Below are positions 54,184 through 63,138 of a stretch of 64,000 bases of DNA, piece after piece. The notes below the pieces were generated by a model that saw only the letters and a list, made by a program, of their open reading frames with translations, was not told where the DNA came from and ran no database searches. The translations under genes were made by a program, and so were the position numbers. Source of the DNA: Lithodes maja (lineage: Eukaryota > Arthropoda > Malacostraca > Decapoda > Lithodidae); NCBI GenBank assembly GCA_037953745.1, contig JBAKBP010000203.1, forward strand, positions 1 through 64,000. Reading direction: 5' to 3'. The first letter of the stretch is position 1. Each line of letters starts with the position of its first letter.

Positions 54184-56496
54184 TTTTTTTTTTTTTTTAT
54201 AACTTTGTGTCATGTATTTCAGGAGTAACAGGTGAATCATCAGGTAAATTAGTGTTCGATCATCACTGTCCAGAAGTAGAGAAGAAAATTATAGTACGAG
54301 ATGATTCGCCCTGGTATAGTACTCGAGTTAAATTTCTTAGAAGAGCGCGTAGAAGAGCTGAACGTGAATGGCAGAAAAATAAAACAGACTCTACATGGTT
54401 GCAATATCTGTCAGCCAGAAGAGCTGTGGTCCACAAAATCAAAGATGAAAAGAAAGTGTATTATCAGGGAAAAGTTGACTCGTGTGGTAACGACCAGAGG
54501 AGGTTGGCTTCAATTGTAAATAGTTTACTTGGAAAAACAAGAGTCAGCTTAAGACCTTCTGTACCTGATGCCGAGTTGGCTGCCAACTTTGTGGCATTTT
54601 TTGCTGGCAAGATAACTCGCATAAGACAGGAACTGGATGATGCTTCTGTTGGTGAAGAACTTTCAGTTGTACTCCAACCCCGACACATTCCTAATAATGT
54701 CCTCTCATCCTTTCACTCAGTAGAGGTGGACATGATCTCGTCCTACATAAGAAACCTCAATAAAACATTTTGCCCGTTGGATCCCATAAATGTTTCCAAG
54801 CTACCAAGAGTCTATGATCACACAGTTGAGTTTATTTCCAAAATAATTAATAAGTGCTTCTCTGAAGGTAGCTTCCCACATTCTGAAAAGCATGCACTAC
54901 TCCGACCTACTCTAAAGAAACCTGGACTTGATGTTGAGAACATGTTGAACTATCGTCCTGTCTCCAACCTGTCCTTCATATCAAAGATATTAGAGCGTGC
55001 AATACTTGACCAATTACAACCACTACTTCAGCAGAATGAAACTATCCCAATTTTTCAGTCTGCTTACCGACAGCATCATTCAACTGAAACAGCATTGATT
55101 AGAGTACATAATGATCTAGTTGAGAACATTTGCAATGGTGTGGCCTCACTATTGGTCTTGCTTGATCTCTCTGCGGCTTTTGACACAGTGGATCACGAGT
55201 TGTTATTGAGTGATCTTTATGATTGTGGTGTGCGTGACTCCGCTCTCTTGCTTCTTGGGTCGTACTTGTCAGGTAGATCCCAGAGTGTGATGGTAAATCA
55301 AGTGGTCTCGGACTCGACACCCCTGCAGTATGGTGTTCCGCAGGGATCAGTTTTAGGTCCTATCCTATTTATAATTTATATTAGCAGTTTGTCTCTTCTG
55401 CTTCGTGCACATAATGTCACCTTTCACTTTTATGCAGATGACACCCAGATTTATGTGAGAATCACAAATATAGTTGATATACGGAGTAAGATGGAATTGT
55501 TGATGTCTGATATCAAGAAGTGGATGAGAGCGAGAAAACTTAAACTAAATGATGGTAAAACTGATATTCTCATCATCCGAGGAAATAGAAGAGCTGATGA
55601 TATAGTAGGTGCCCTCTCCATCAATGTGGGTGGATCTCAGCTGCGACCGGCCAACTCTGTTCGAAATCTGGGTGTATATGTGAACTCCCGATTAGATTTC
55701 AAAGAGCATGTAAACCAGATAGTTAAAAGTTGTTACTTGCACATCAGAAATCTCTATTTGGTGAAGCCGTTTATAACCAGACGTTGCCTCCTGATGTTGG
55801 TTCACTCATTGGTCTTCTCTCGAGTTGATTATTGCAATGCCCTGTTGGTGGGTCTTCCAAATTATATTTTGAAGAAAGTTCAGTCTGTTCTTAACAGGGC
55901 CGCAAGACTAATTTTTGGTGTTCCACCTAGAACTCCTACTACATCTCTTCACATAGAACTGCACTGGCTGCCAGTAAGAGCAAGAATAGAATTTAAGTTG
56001 TGTTTGGTGACCTTTAAGGTTCTCAAATTTGGTGAGCCTAGGTACCTTGCGGAGCTGCTCAGGCGCCCACCGGCACACCATGGTGTAGTTGTGCGTCATG
56101 ACAATGACCCTTTTCGTCTTGATGAACCATGGGCTTTCCAGCAGTCTTCTTTCTTTGAGAGGTCTTTCTCCTACATGGCTCCGAGGTTGTATAACAGGTT
56201 GCCGCTGTCCATGAGACAACTGAGTTCTGTTGAATGCTTCAAGAGACAACTTAAGACTTTTCTCTTTGAGAGAAGCTATGATCTTGGGAGAGGTGTCATG
56301 GCAGATGGCTATAGAGTTTAGGCTATTTTGCCACTGCTAGTGATTGTTAAATGTGTGTTGTATATAAGCCTTCTTTGATGCATTGATTTTTGTTTTCTTT
56401 TTTCTTTCTCTTTTCGAGCGCTAGTGAATTCTTCGGAAAAATTGGCGCTTATGAGAAATAAGTAACATGCTTATTATTATTATTATTATTATTAAT
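54184..56496 (+). mobile_element. 5'-truncated CR1/L2-type LINE nested in piggyBac 1
   Basis: Flanked by CAACAT (54178-54183 and 56497-56502), begins with a T-run and ends with (TTA)n at about 56470-56495. The endonuclease region is missing, as usual for 5' truncation. Confidence 0.8.
54201..56321 (+). CDS. LINE reverse transcriptase (CR1/L2-like), truncated
   Basis: The frame is open from 54165 but the first codons belong to piggyBac and the T-run; LINE sequence follows to the stop at 56319-56321. Recognisable are the pre-RT linker (SPWYSTRVKFLRRARR), then LNYRPVSNLSFISKILER, LLVLLDLSAAFDTVDHELLL, YGVPQGSVLGPILF, FHFYADDTQIYV, KLKLNDGKTDIL and a thumb/C-terminal region ending LHWLPVRARIEFKL...FKRQLKTFLF. 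Boxes are those of the CR1/L2 group. The RT frame is intact, but without the endonuclease or a proper start it is unlikely to be active. Confidence 0.85.
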   Translation, partial: NFVSCISGVTGESSGKLVFDHHCPEVEKKIIVRDDSPWYSTRVKFLRRARRRAEREWQKNKTDSTWLQYLSARRAVVHKIKDEKKVYYQGKVDSCGNDQRRLASIVNSLLGKTRVSLRPSVPDAELAANFVAFFAGKITRIRQELDDASVGEELSVVLQPRHIPNNVLSSFHSVEVDMISSYIRNLNKTFCPLDPINVSKLPRVYDHTVEFISKIINKCFSEGSFPHSEKHALLRPTLKKPGLDVENMLNYRPVSNLSFISKILERAILDQLQPLLQQNETIPIFQSAYRQHHSTETALIRVHNDLVENICNGVASLLVLLDLSAAFDTVDHELLLSDLYDCGVRDSALLLLGSYLSGRSQSVMVNQVVSDSTPLQYGVPQGSVLGPILFIIYISSLSLLLRAHNVTFHFYADDTQIYVRITNIVDIRSKMELLMSDIKKWMRARKLKLNDGKTDILIIRGNRRADDIVGALSINVGGSQLRPANSVRNLGVYVNSRLDFKEHVNQIVKSCYLHIRNLYLVKPFITRRCLLMLVHSLVFSRVDYCNALLVGLPNYILKKVQSVLNRAARLIFGVPPRTPTTSLHIELHWLPVRARIEFKLCLVTFKVLKFGEPRYLAELLRRPPAHHGVVVRHDNDPFRLDEPWAFQQSSFFERSFSYMAPRLYNRLPLSMRQLSSVECFKRQLKTFLFERSYDLGRGVMADGYRV

Positions 56497-56575
56497 CAAC
56501 ATGGACCAAAATTCCTCAAAACCCCCGGTCACAGAGTACAGTCATGATCTACCCTAGCCGGGGTTGGAGGGTTAA

Positions 56576-57250
56576 GGCAGCAAAGGTCACGGTTCAGAAG
56601 CAAATGTTCAATCTGCGAACCGGCTGTATCAGAATTGGAGGAAGTAGGGTCCCATATAGGGCTATGGGCACCAACAGTAAGATGGGAGAGGGTAGTGTAG
56701 AGAAAAACTGAGAAAGCAAGGAAAGGTCATAATTGTAAGCAGGTTGGTTATAGATATTGCAAATGGTAACAGAGTCACCATCGGGGATATGAAGAGTAAG
56801 GATAGAGTGCTGTAGGAAACTTGTACGAATGGGAAACAAGTCAAAAGTTACTCGATGATGGACATAAATTGCTGTGCCATATTCTCCATCAGGGGATAGA
56901 GAACAGCACGCAAGGTGGTAGTTGGTGATGGATTTATTATAATTTCCAATGTGTTGTAAACAAATACACATTGGATTATAGACACGGAGTAAACGCTGGA
57001 TCTCACCTAGATGGACTCTAGATGAGAGACCATTACAATTCCATTGTAGTATATAGGGATTGAACAGGTTAAGTGAGAGACGTCAGGTTACGTAAATTAA
57101 CAGCACTGTTCGGCTGTTGGAGAGGAACGGGTCTGGGGGGAGGGTCATGAGAAGGCAGAGAGTTTCGACGTGGACGGTGGGGGGATACATTAGAGGACAG
57201 GTCATGGAGGATAGTAGCTATCTTGGAGTGTGAAAGATCTGAACGTGACT
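56576..57250 (-). pseudogene. RNase-H LINE: start of ORF2 endonuclease and end of ORF1
   Basis: Minus strand. ORF1 C-terminus (Pro/Arg-rich) ends near 57078; ORF2 starts with LQWNCNGLSSRVHLGEIQRLL-like sequence and MCICLQHIG, GEYGTAIYVHH, VTICNIYNQPAYNYDL, then the GDFNAHSP-equivalent (with a frame change near 56675). Both ends are cut at TTAA sites by piggyBac 1 and 2. Confidence 0.8.
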
Positions 57251-57254
57251 TTAA

Positions 57255-59790
57255 CCCTTCAACCCCGGGTGGTACACGTGTGTACCATTATGGTTTGACC
57301 CGAGGAACCCGGGTGGTACAACACTGTACCATTGCTTGCGTGTGTGCTTTCGAATGGCGCGCGTAAATATTTCGTTCCGTGGTCACCAGGCGTCGCTAGG
57401 CGACGCCACCAGACAGCATGTACGCCAGTCTCTACCCTGCCGCCAACATGGATACTAGCCCAAAAAGTGATTCCCTTGTGTCCGATTCTACGCTCCCTTC
57501 GACGCCTGCCCATGTTCGTCGCGCCCTAACGCAAAGGCACGTACAAGATGCGTTGACTCCCGGAGGTATTGAAATAGCTTTGAGGAGTTATGAACGTGGT
57601 GAAGGCAAAAATAGTGTTGATGACTTGGGCAGTGATAGCTCCGAGTCTTATCAGTCTCACTATAGTGAAGATTTTGACGATCTACACGAAATCCATGAAA
57701 GAGACGCGCTTTTTATTGGATTTGAGCATGACGATGAAAGTGATGATAGTACTGAACGTGATATAGTTGTGCAAGGTGATGAGAGTGTAGTGAGAGTGAG
57801 CGAATGGGACAGCACTAGGTCGACTGCCAAGTTTAGGTTGAGTGACACGACACCTAGCCCTTCGCCATCTAAATCCCCATTCAAGATACGTTTCGATAAG
57901 AAGCAAGTTCTCAAGAAGGCGGCCGCGGCAGCCAGGAAAGAGGCCCTAAAACTTGGTGAGGGAGCAGTGCGTGAGGGTGCCAGTGAGGCTGCGCGTGAGG
58001 CCGAGGTTGACCCGCCATTGTCTTCCTTATCTACCCACGCCACCCAAGTTGCCCCAGGCTCCCGCCATTCTTCCCCACCACCACCAGCACTGCCTAGGGT
58101 TGAGGACCCCCCACTTTCGGCCAATTTACCCCCTATTTCCCCCGAGAGGAGACATACTACTAAAGAAAAGGGAAAAGGGAGAAAATATGTTAAAAAAGGA
58201 GCTACAAGTAGGCGCTCTTTGTTCGAGGCTCCCGCGGCTTCCACCCCTGCCGCTCCCAGCCATACGCCCCCGCAAGTTTCCCCAGGGTCCACCCCACCTC
58301 TCCAGCCTACAACAGAGGTTCCTCATGATGTTTTCGACCTCGCATCCATACCTGCACCTACAGACACTGAACCAGTGCTGTCTACGACTCGTCGTAGGCC
58401 AAGGAGCCCCGAACCTCTGCATGAAGATGACAGAGCCTCACCTGCCACTCCTTCCCCACCTCGCCGACCTACACGCCGCCCACGCATCATTCGTTCCCCG
58501 CGAGATTATGAGGGGGGCTCTGAAGATGAAGGGCACCTCACAGACGACTCTGGCCATGATTACCTGGGTCCACCGTCAGGGCAAGATGACGGCTCTGACG
58601 ACAACGACGATGACTTTATGGACATCGACGACCCTCAACCCAGACGCTTTGCCCAGGGCCGTCGTGCTCCTGGCCGCCCTGGCCGCCTGGCTGGCCGCCG
58701 GGCTGGGCCTGGGCGCCGTCGCGCTCCTGGCCGCCCTAGGGTGCGCGCCGCCAAAGTTCGTGGGCGTGCTGCCCCCGCTGTAGCTCCTCGTCAGCGTCGC
58801 CAGAAGGACGCATTTTATATTTTCAACTGGCAGGATGTGGCTGCTGATGAAGTCATTGACCCTGATGTAACCCCTTTTGATGAGGTACAGGATGCTCCAG
58901 GAGTTACCCCAAGTTTTCCTGCAGGCCCCAATGCTCGACCACATGAGCTTTTTGAGGCATTTTTTGATAAGGAGGTTACTGACTTTGTCATACAAGAGAC
59001 AAATAAGCACTACCAAGTCCAGGTTAACTTTTTTGGCAAGGTGACCAAGGGCCACATGAAGCGGTGGACCCCAGTGACTCATCCCGAGTTAATGGTGTTC
59101 CTGGCAATCACCATGCTAATGCCTCATGTGAAGAAGCACAGGTTGGCTGACTATTGGATCACCAAAGATCTGATATCCACCCCTGCCTTCGGGAAATACA
59201 TCTCTCGGGACCGGTACCTCGACATCCTCGGAGCGCTCCATCTTGTCACCAACACCGACATGCATCTCCCTGACAAACTGTGGAAGATTAGGACGTTGTA
59301 CGAGATGATGAGAGAACGTTTCACGTCCTACTTCATGCCCTTCTGCAACATCTGTATTGACGAGTCTCTTGTGCTGTTCCGGGGAAAGCTGAGCTTCAGG
59401 CAGTACATCCCCTCAAAGAGACATCGCTTTGGTATAAAGTTCTTTGTGCTGTGCGATTGCCAAACTGGCTATGTCCTGGACTTCCTGGTCTACAGCGGGA
59501 AGGAAGGGGACGTGGCAATAGACCCCCTCATTGGCTTTGGCGGAGCAGTGGTTCAAGCCATGATGAACCGGTACTTCCAAAAGAATCACGTCCTCTACAC
59601 GGACAACTACTACACGTCCCCCACTCTCTCAAAGTACCTCCATCAGCGCCAGACGGGGACTGTAGGCACAGTTAGAGCAAAAAGGAAGGGCATGCCAAGT
59701 TTCCCTCCTAAAACAAAGAAAGGCGATGTCTTCAAGAAGAAGTCGGGACCCATTCTGGCTATCCACTGGCACGACCAGCGGAAGGTCAAC
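57255..59790 (+). mobile_element. piggyBac element 2 (runs into assembly gap)
   Basis: Starts after TTAA 57251-57254 with the same terminal and subterminal repeats as copy 1, in the same orientation. The right end is not seen because of the gap. A few percent different from copy 1. Confidence 0.93.
57448..59790 (+). CDS. piggyBac transposase, copy 2 (truncated by gap)
   Basis: Single uninterrupted frame from ATG 57448 (MDTSPKSDS; an upstream in-frame ATG at 57418 is also possible) to the gap. It includes the long low-complexity N-terminus, a GRPGR/GRPR AT-hook-like region with a 12-bp insertion relative to copy 1 (adds four residues), and the catalytic domain through CIDESLVLF and LYTDNYYTS. 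The third Asp and the zinc-binding C-terminus would fall in or beyond the gap. This copy keeps the frame that is broken in copy 1. Confidence 0.92.
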
Positions 59791-59990
59791 NNNNNNNNNN
59801 NNNNNNNNNNNNNNNNNNNNNNNNNNNNNNNNNNNNNNNNNNNNNNNNNNNNNNNNNNNNNNNNNNNNNNNNNNNNNNNNNNNNNNNNNNNNNNNNNNNN
59901 NNNNNNNNNNNNNNNNNNNNNNNNNNNNNNNNNNNNNNNNNNNNNNNNNNNNNNNNNNNNNNNNNNNNNNNNNNNNNNNNNNNNNNNNNN
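59791..59990. other. Assembly gap, 200 N
   Basis: Exactly 200 N, probably a placeholder of unknown true length. Left side is piggyBac 2 on plus, right side is gypsy-type RT on minus, so the junction is hidden. Confidence 0.99.
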
Positions 59991-61368
59991 CTTTCTTTTT
60001 GACTAAGACAACAGGGGAAGACCAGGGGCTAATGGACGGGGTGGCAATCCCGGCCTCTAACATTTCCTGGACTTGGCGTTCCTCTTCCTGACGTTGTATG
60101 GGGTTCTTTCTACGGGATGGTTGTCGTATGGGGGGGCCTGTGGTGTTAATGATGTGTTGTTCTACATCCGTCTGTCCGATTTCGGTGGGTTGTTGGGCAA
60201 AGACGTCACTGAATTCCAGCAGTAGGTCGTACATGCCGTTCTTTTGGTGGTCAGATAGTGTCTCAGGAAGAGGGGGCAATTGGAGGCTGGTAGGGGTGTC
60301 GTTACAATGTATGGGGAGGTCATCGAAAGTTTCGAGGTCTCCTATAATGAGACCTTTCGGTAATGTCAGGGGTTCCTCTGAGATATTAGCCACGAGAATG
60401 TGGTTGATACGAGCGGGAATGATGGCGGGTTGTAAGAGGCAATGATGGGGGTTGGGGAATGTGTTAGTGGGGGAAAATACCATGTGAGTTTGGGGTATGG
60501 GCCGCAGGTTCACCCATTTTTGATGGTGGGGGGGAATTTGGCATTTATCCTGAACTACCGCTGGGCTAATGATGGTGGGGAATTGACTGGCGAGCAGGTG
60601 CTTGGTACTTATAAGGGGGGCAAGGTCACTTTGGTGGGGGTCACGCGTGAGGGGGGGATTAACGGCGCGTGTGAGAGGATCAGTGGGGCGCGGTGTGAGG
60701 GGGTTAGAAAACGGGATTTGTTGGAGGGACTGCGGAGGGTTGGTGGGGGGAGCGTTGTCGGTGGCAGTAACGGTTTGTTTGGCGTTTATGTGGTTTTGGT
60801 GGTTATGTTTGTCATGAGAGGGCGAGTCAAGTGTGGGGTTGTGAAGTTTTCTAGGGGTGTGAATTGTGTGGGGGTGGAAGGGAGCTACTGACGAAAAACT
60901 GTCACAAGGGGGATTGGGGGGGTGGTGGAATAGCTGGGCATTTCTGGGGGCATGGTGGGAACATGGTTGTGTCCCTCGGTCGGCACGCGTGAGGGGGGGA
61001 TTAACGGCGCGTGCGGGCGGTTCAGAAGGGTGCGAGGTGAGCGAGTTAGAAAACGGGATTTGCTGGGGGGACTGCGGAGGGTTGGTGGGGAAAAAGTTAG
61101 GTGTAGAACATGGGTTATTGGTGTAGGACTGGTGTATTGATTTGGGGTTGTTAACATTTCTGGGGGCATGGGGGAAACATTGTTGGGTACATCGGTCGGC
61201 ATTTTCTCTGGAAACATGTGTACATAAACATTGGATAGAATTAGGGTTACATATATCAGAGTCTGTCCTGAAAACATGGGAGGATTTATTCTGGACAGAG
61301 TTACGAGAATTGAGGGGATTACCGAGGGGGAGTTGCTTGGACTTGTCTTCTTTCGTTTGTTGAGGCAT
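59991..61368 (-). CDS. Gypsy C pol fragment: linker and start of RT
   Basis: About 459 codons read from Met 61368 to the gap. A long Pro/His/Asn-rich linker (to about residue 290) is followed by sequence typical of the region before Ty3/gypsy RT: LLEFSDVFAQQPTEIG, HIINTTGPPIRQPSRR and SPWSSPVVLVKKK, where the gap begins. It overlaps the protease frame by 50 bp in a different frame. RT catalytic boxes are not visible. Confidence 0.85.
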
Positions 61369-61891
61369 TTTTTTTACTGAATTGAGTGAGGTTTTGAGAG
61401 ATCTCGGGGCAAGGGGAGGTTTTAGGAGTCACCTTAGTGCTAGCTGCAACTTGGTAACCCTGAATCAGGGTTTGTTGAGGGGGAGGTTGTTTTTTCTTTT
61501 TGGGAATGGGTTTCTGCGTGATTGGTTTGTCAGAGGCTTTGGGCTGGAATTTGTTTTTGAATGAGATCAGCCTTTGGCCGCAGTCAATCTGGGCCTCTAG
61601 TTTTTGAAGGAGGTCAAGTCCAAGGAAACCATCATAATGTTTACAGTTGGAGGAAAATACTGTAAATGTGTGATAACAACGAGCATGGGGGCCAGGAGTG
61701 GTTACTGATAGGGGTAAAGTGTCTCCTAGGAGATTTAAGTAAGTATCAGCAGCTGAGATGAGTTCTGTTTTGGTGTTTAACAAAGGGCCAAATCGTCGGG
61801 GATGTTTTTCATAGTAAGATTTGAACAAACATGACTTGGCAGCTCCCGTGTCGATTAGCAAGCGGACAGGAATGTCCTTGATTTTGGCCAT
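61319..61891 (-). CDS. Gypsy C aspartic protease
   Basis: 190 residues from ATG 61891. The active site RLLIDTGAAKSCLF is at about residues 10-23 (Asp-Thr-Gly), with a flap-like region and FLGLDLLQKL at about 85-94 as the conserved ILG-type block. A basic Lys/Pro tail follows. It is in a different frame from both gag and RT, so its expression needs recoding or re-initiation. It would process the element's Gag and Pol. Confidence 0.88.
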   Translation of the reverse strand: MAKIKDIPVRLLIDTGAAKSCLFKSYYEKHPRRFGPLLNTKTELISAADTYLNLLGDTLPLSVTTPGPHARCYHTFTVFSSNCKHYDGFLGLDLLQKLEAQIDCGQRLISFKNKFQPKASDKPITQKPIPKKKKQPPPQQTLIQGYQVAASTKVTPKTSPCPEISQNLTQFSKKNASTNERRQVQATPPR

Positions 61892-61925
61892 GTAATAAAT
61901 GGGGCAGTGCGACTAGTTATGGCGT

Positions 61926-61953
61926 CCCCCGCCGAGCCCATCGTGGGCGGGGG
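61926..61953. promoter_or_regulatory. GC-rich hairpin between gag stop and protease start (gypsy C)
   Basis: CCCCCGCC (61926-61933) pairs with GGCGGGGG (61946-61953) around a 12-base loop. It lies 6 bases past the gag stop and 35 bases before the protease ATG on the minus strand. A competing GCCCA/TGGGC pairing exists in the same bases. Confidence 0.65.
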
Positions 61954-61958
61954 ATACT

Positions 61959-62891
61959 TTAAAAATCCTGGGGGTCGGTATCTACCTCTTCCAGGGTTTC
62001 CTCGGTATCGTCTGAGGTCATGGTATGGGGGGCAATTTCTTCCTCTTGTCCCCACTCCTCTTCATTTACAGAAATGCGAGGAGTAGAGGGGCGAGGTTTG
62101 GCAGAGTCACGAATTTGGTGGAGGGCACACTGAGCATTACAGGCAGGGAAATCATAGGGGTTGATAATGACTAAGGTAGGGTTTTTACTTTGGTAGGTGT
62201 TGTAGTTGCTGTTCCGGTTGAAGATTCTGCGTGGCTGGGACGGTTGGAACCGGGGTCTACTGGGTTGGGGCTTGCCGGAAGGGTAGGTGGGTCTGTTGTT
62301 GAAAGATGAGGCTGGGTAGGCATTGTTGGGGTTTTGGTGGTTGGTTTGCTGCGGGTGCGTGGGAAACCTCTTGATTGCAGCGATTTGGGTGGGTGCTTCT
62401 GTGCGCACGGCCAAAATACGTCGGATCGTGATGAGGTCTTTTTTGTATCCGACGAAATCGTGCACCCGGAAATGGTCTTTTACTGCTGAGGGCAATATCG
62501 ACACAAGGTTGACCAGAATTTGCTGTTCTTGTTGGATTTTGGTCAACGTGGGGAAAGAATTTTTTATGTGTTGGGCAAGCTTACTCACTGTGGTATCTAG
62601 ATCGCCTTCGAATTTCGTGTCTAGGATACGGGTGTGGGCCACGAAAACGCCCAACGAAGGTTTAATGGCTTCTATCACTATTGTGCGAAATTTGTTCCAG
62701 GTGAGGTCAGGGTGCACTTGATAGGCCACCAGGGAAACGGCTTTTCCCAGGTGTGGTAATGTTACGGCTAGTTTGTGTGCGTCCGTGGTATAAGTAATGT
62801 CAAGTAAGGGTTTCACTACGTCCATGAATACTTCGATCCCATAACTTGTTTCATCATAATTTGGGATGGAAGTGTGGGTAGGTTGCGCCAT
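61959..62891 (-). CDS. Gypsy C gag-like protein
   Basis: 310 residues from ATG 62891 (MAQPTH); the frame is open upstream through the putative primer site to 62972. Helical capsid-like region (about 30-190, including KLAQHIKNSFPTLTKIQQEQQILVNLVSILP), then a basic Asn/Gln/Pro-rich tail with RPRFQPSQPRRIFNR and one CNAQC-H pair, with no clear CCHC knuckle, then an acidic C-terminus. Position before an aspartic protease supports the gag assignment. Confidence 0.8.
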   Translation of the reverse strand: MAQPTHTSIPNYDETSYGIEVFMDVVKPLLDITYTTDAHKLAVTLPHLGKAVSLVAYQVHPDLTWNKFRTIVIEAIKPSLGVFVAHTRILDTKFEGDLDTTVSKLAQHIKNSFPTLTKIQQEQQILVNLVSILPSAVKDHFRVHDFVGYKKDLITIRRILAVRTEAPTQIAAIKRFPTHPQQTNHQNPNNAYPASSFNNRPTYPSGKPQPSRPRFQPSQPRRIFNRNSNYNTYQSKNPTLVIINPYDFPACNAQCALHQIRDSAKPRPSTPRISVNEEEWGQEEEIAPHTMTSDDTEETLEEVDTDPQDF

Positions 62892-62956
62892 GATGTTCTC
62901 GTGTTCTAGCTGTTCCAAACTTGCAATGTAATGCAACCTTTTATCCGAATCAAGAA

Positions 62957-62972
62957 CCACCGCTGCCGCCAA
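62957..62972 (-). promoter_or_regulatory. Putative primer binding site of gypsy C
   Basis: Minus strand TTGGCGGCAGCGGTGG follows directly after an LTR-like end GCATAACA. Confidence 0.55.
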
Positions 62973-63117
62973 TGTTATGCCCTGTTTTTCTACAGGTTTA
63001 ACTTGGGTAATGTGAGTTCTGAATGACTGGGTATATTAGGCTGCATGCACAATACAAGGTATGAGGAATAGAGAACACAAAATAAACACACGGTAACACG
63101 ACACAAGTTCACGTTTA
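62973..63117 (-). repeat. Gypsy C 5' LTR, partial
   Basis: On the minus strand the segment ends ...GGGCATAACA, a typical CA end before a primer site. Its upstream part is replaced by the RTE 3' tail at 63118, so only about 145 bp remain. No second LTR in the window. Confidence 0.5.
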
Positions 63118-63138
63118 TTCTATCTATCTATCTATCTA
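63118..63138. repeat. (TATC)n tail of RTE-type LINE
   Basis: CTAT repeats form the 3' tail of the minus-strand LINE. Confidence 0.85.

Larger units (their letters stand above)
49923..56571 (+). mobile_element. piggyBac element 1
   Basis: Flanked by TTAA at 49919-49922 and 56572-56575. Terminal inverted repeats CCCTTCAACCCCGG and, reversed, CCCTCCAACCCCGG (one mismatch). It carries a transposase gene (frameshifted), a 177-bp tandem array, and a nested 5'-truncated LINE (54184-56496). Without the LINE it is about 4.3 kb. Removing it restores the sense of the surrounding LINE endonuclease sequence. Confidence 0.95.

Noticed and set aside
59726..60091. Plus-strand frame across the N gap
   Set aside because: Built mostly from N and antisense sequence.
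59629..61368. One 579-codon minus-strand frame across the N gap
   Set aside because: It joins the antisense of a piggyBac transposase to gypsy pol through unknown bases; not a real protein.
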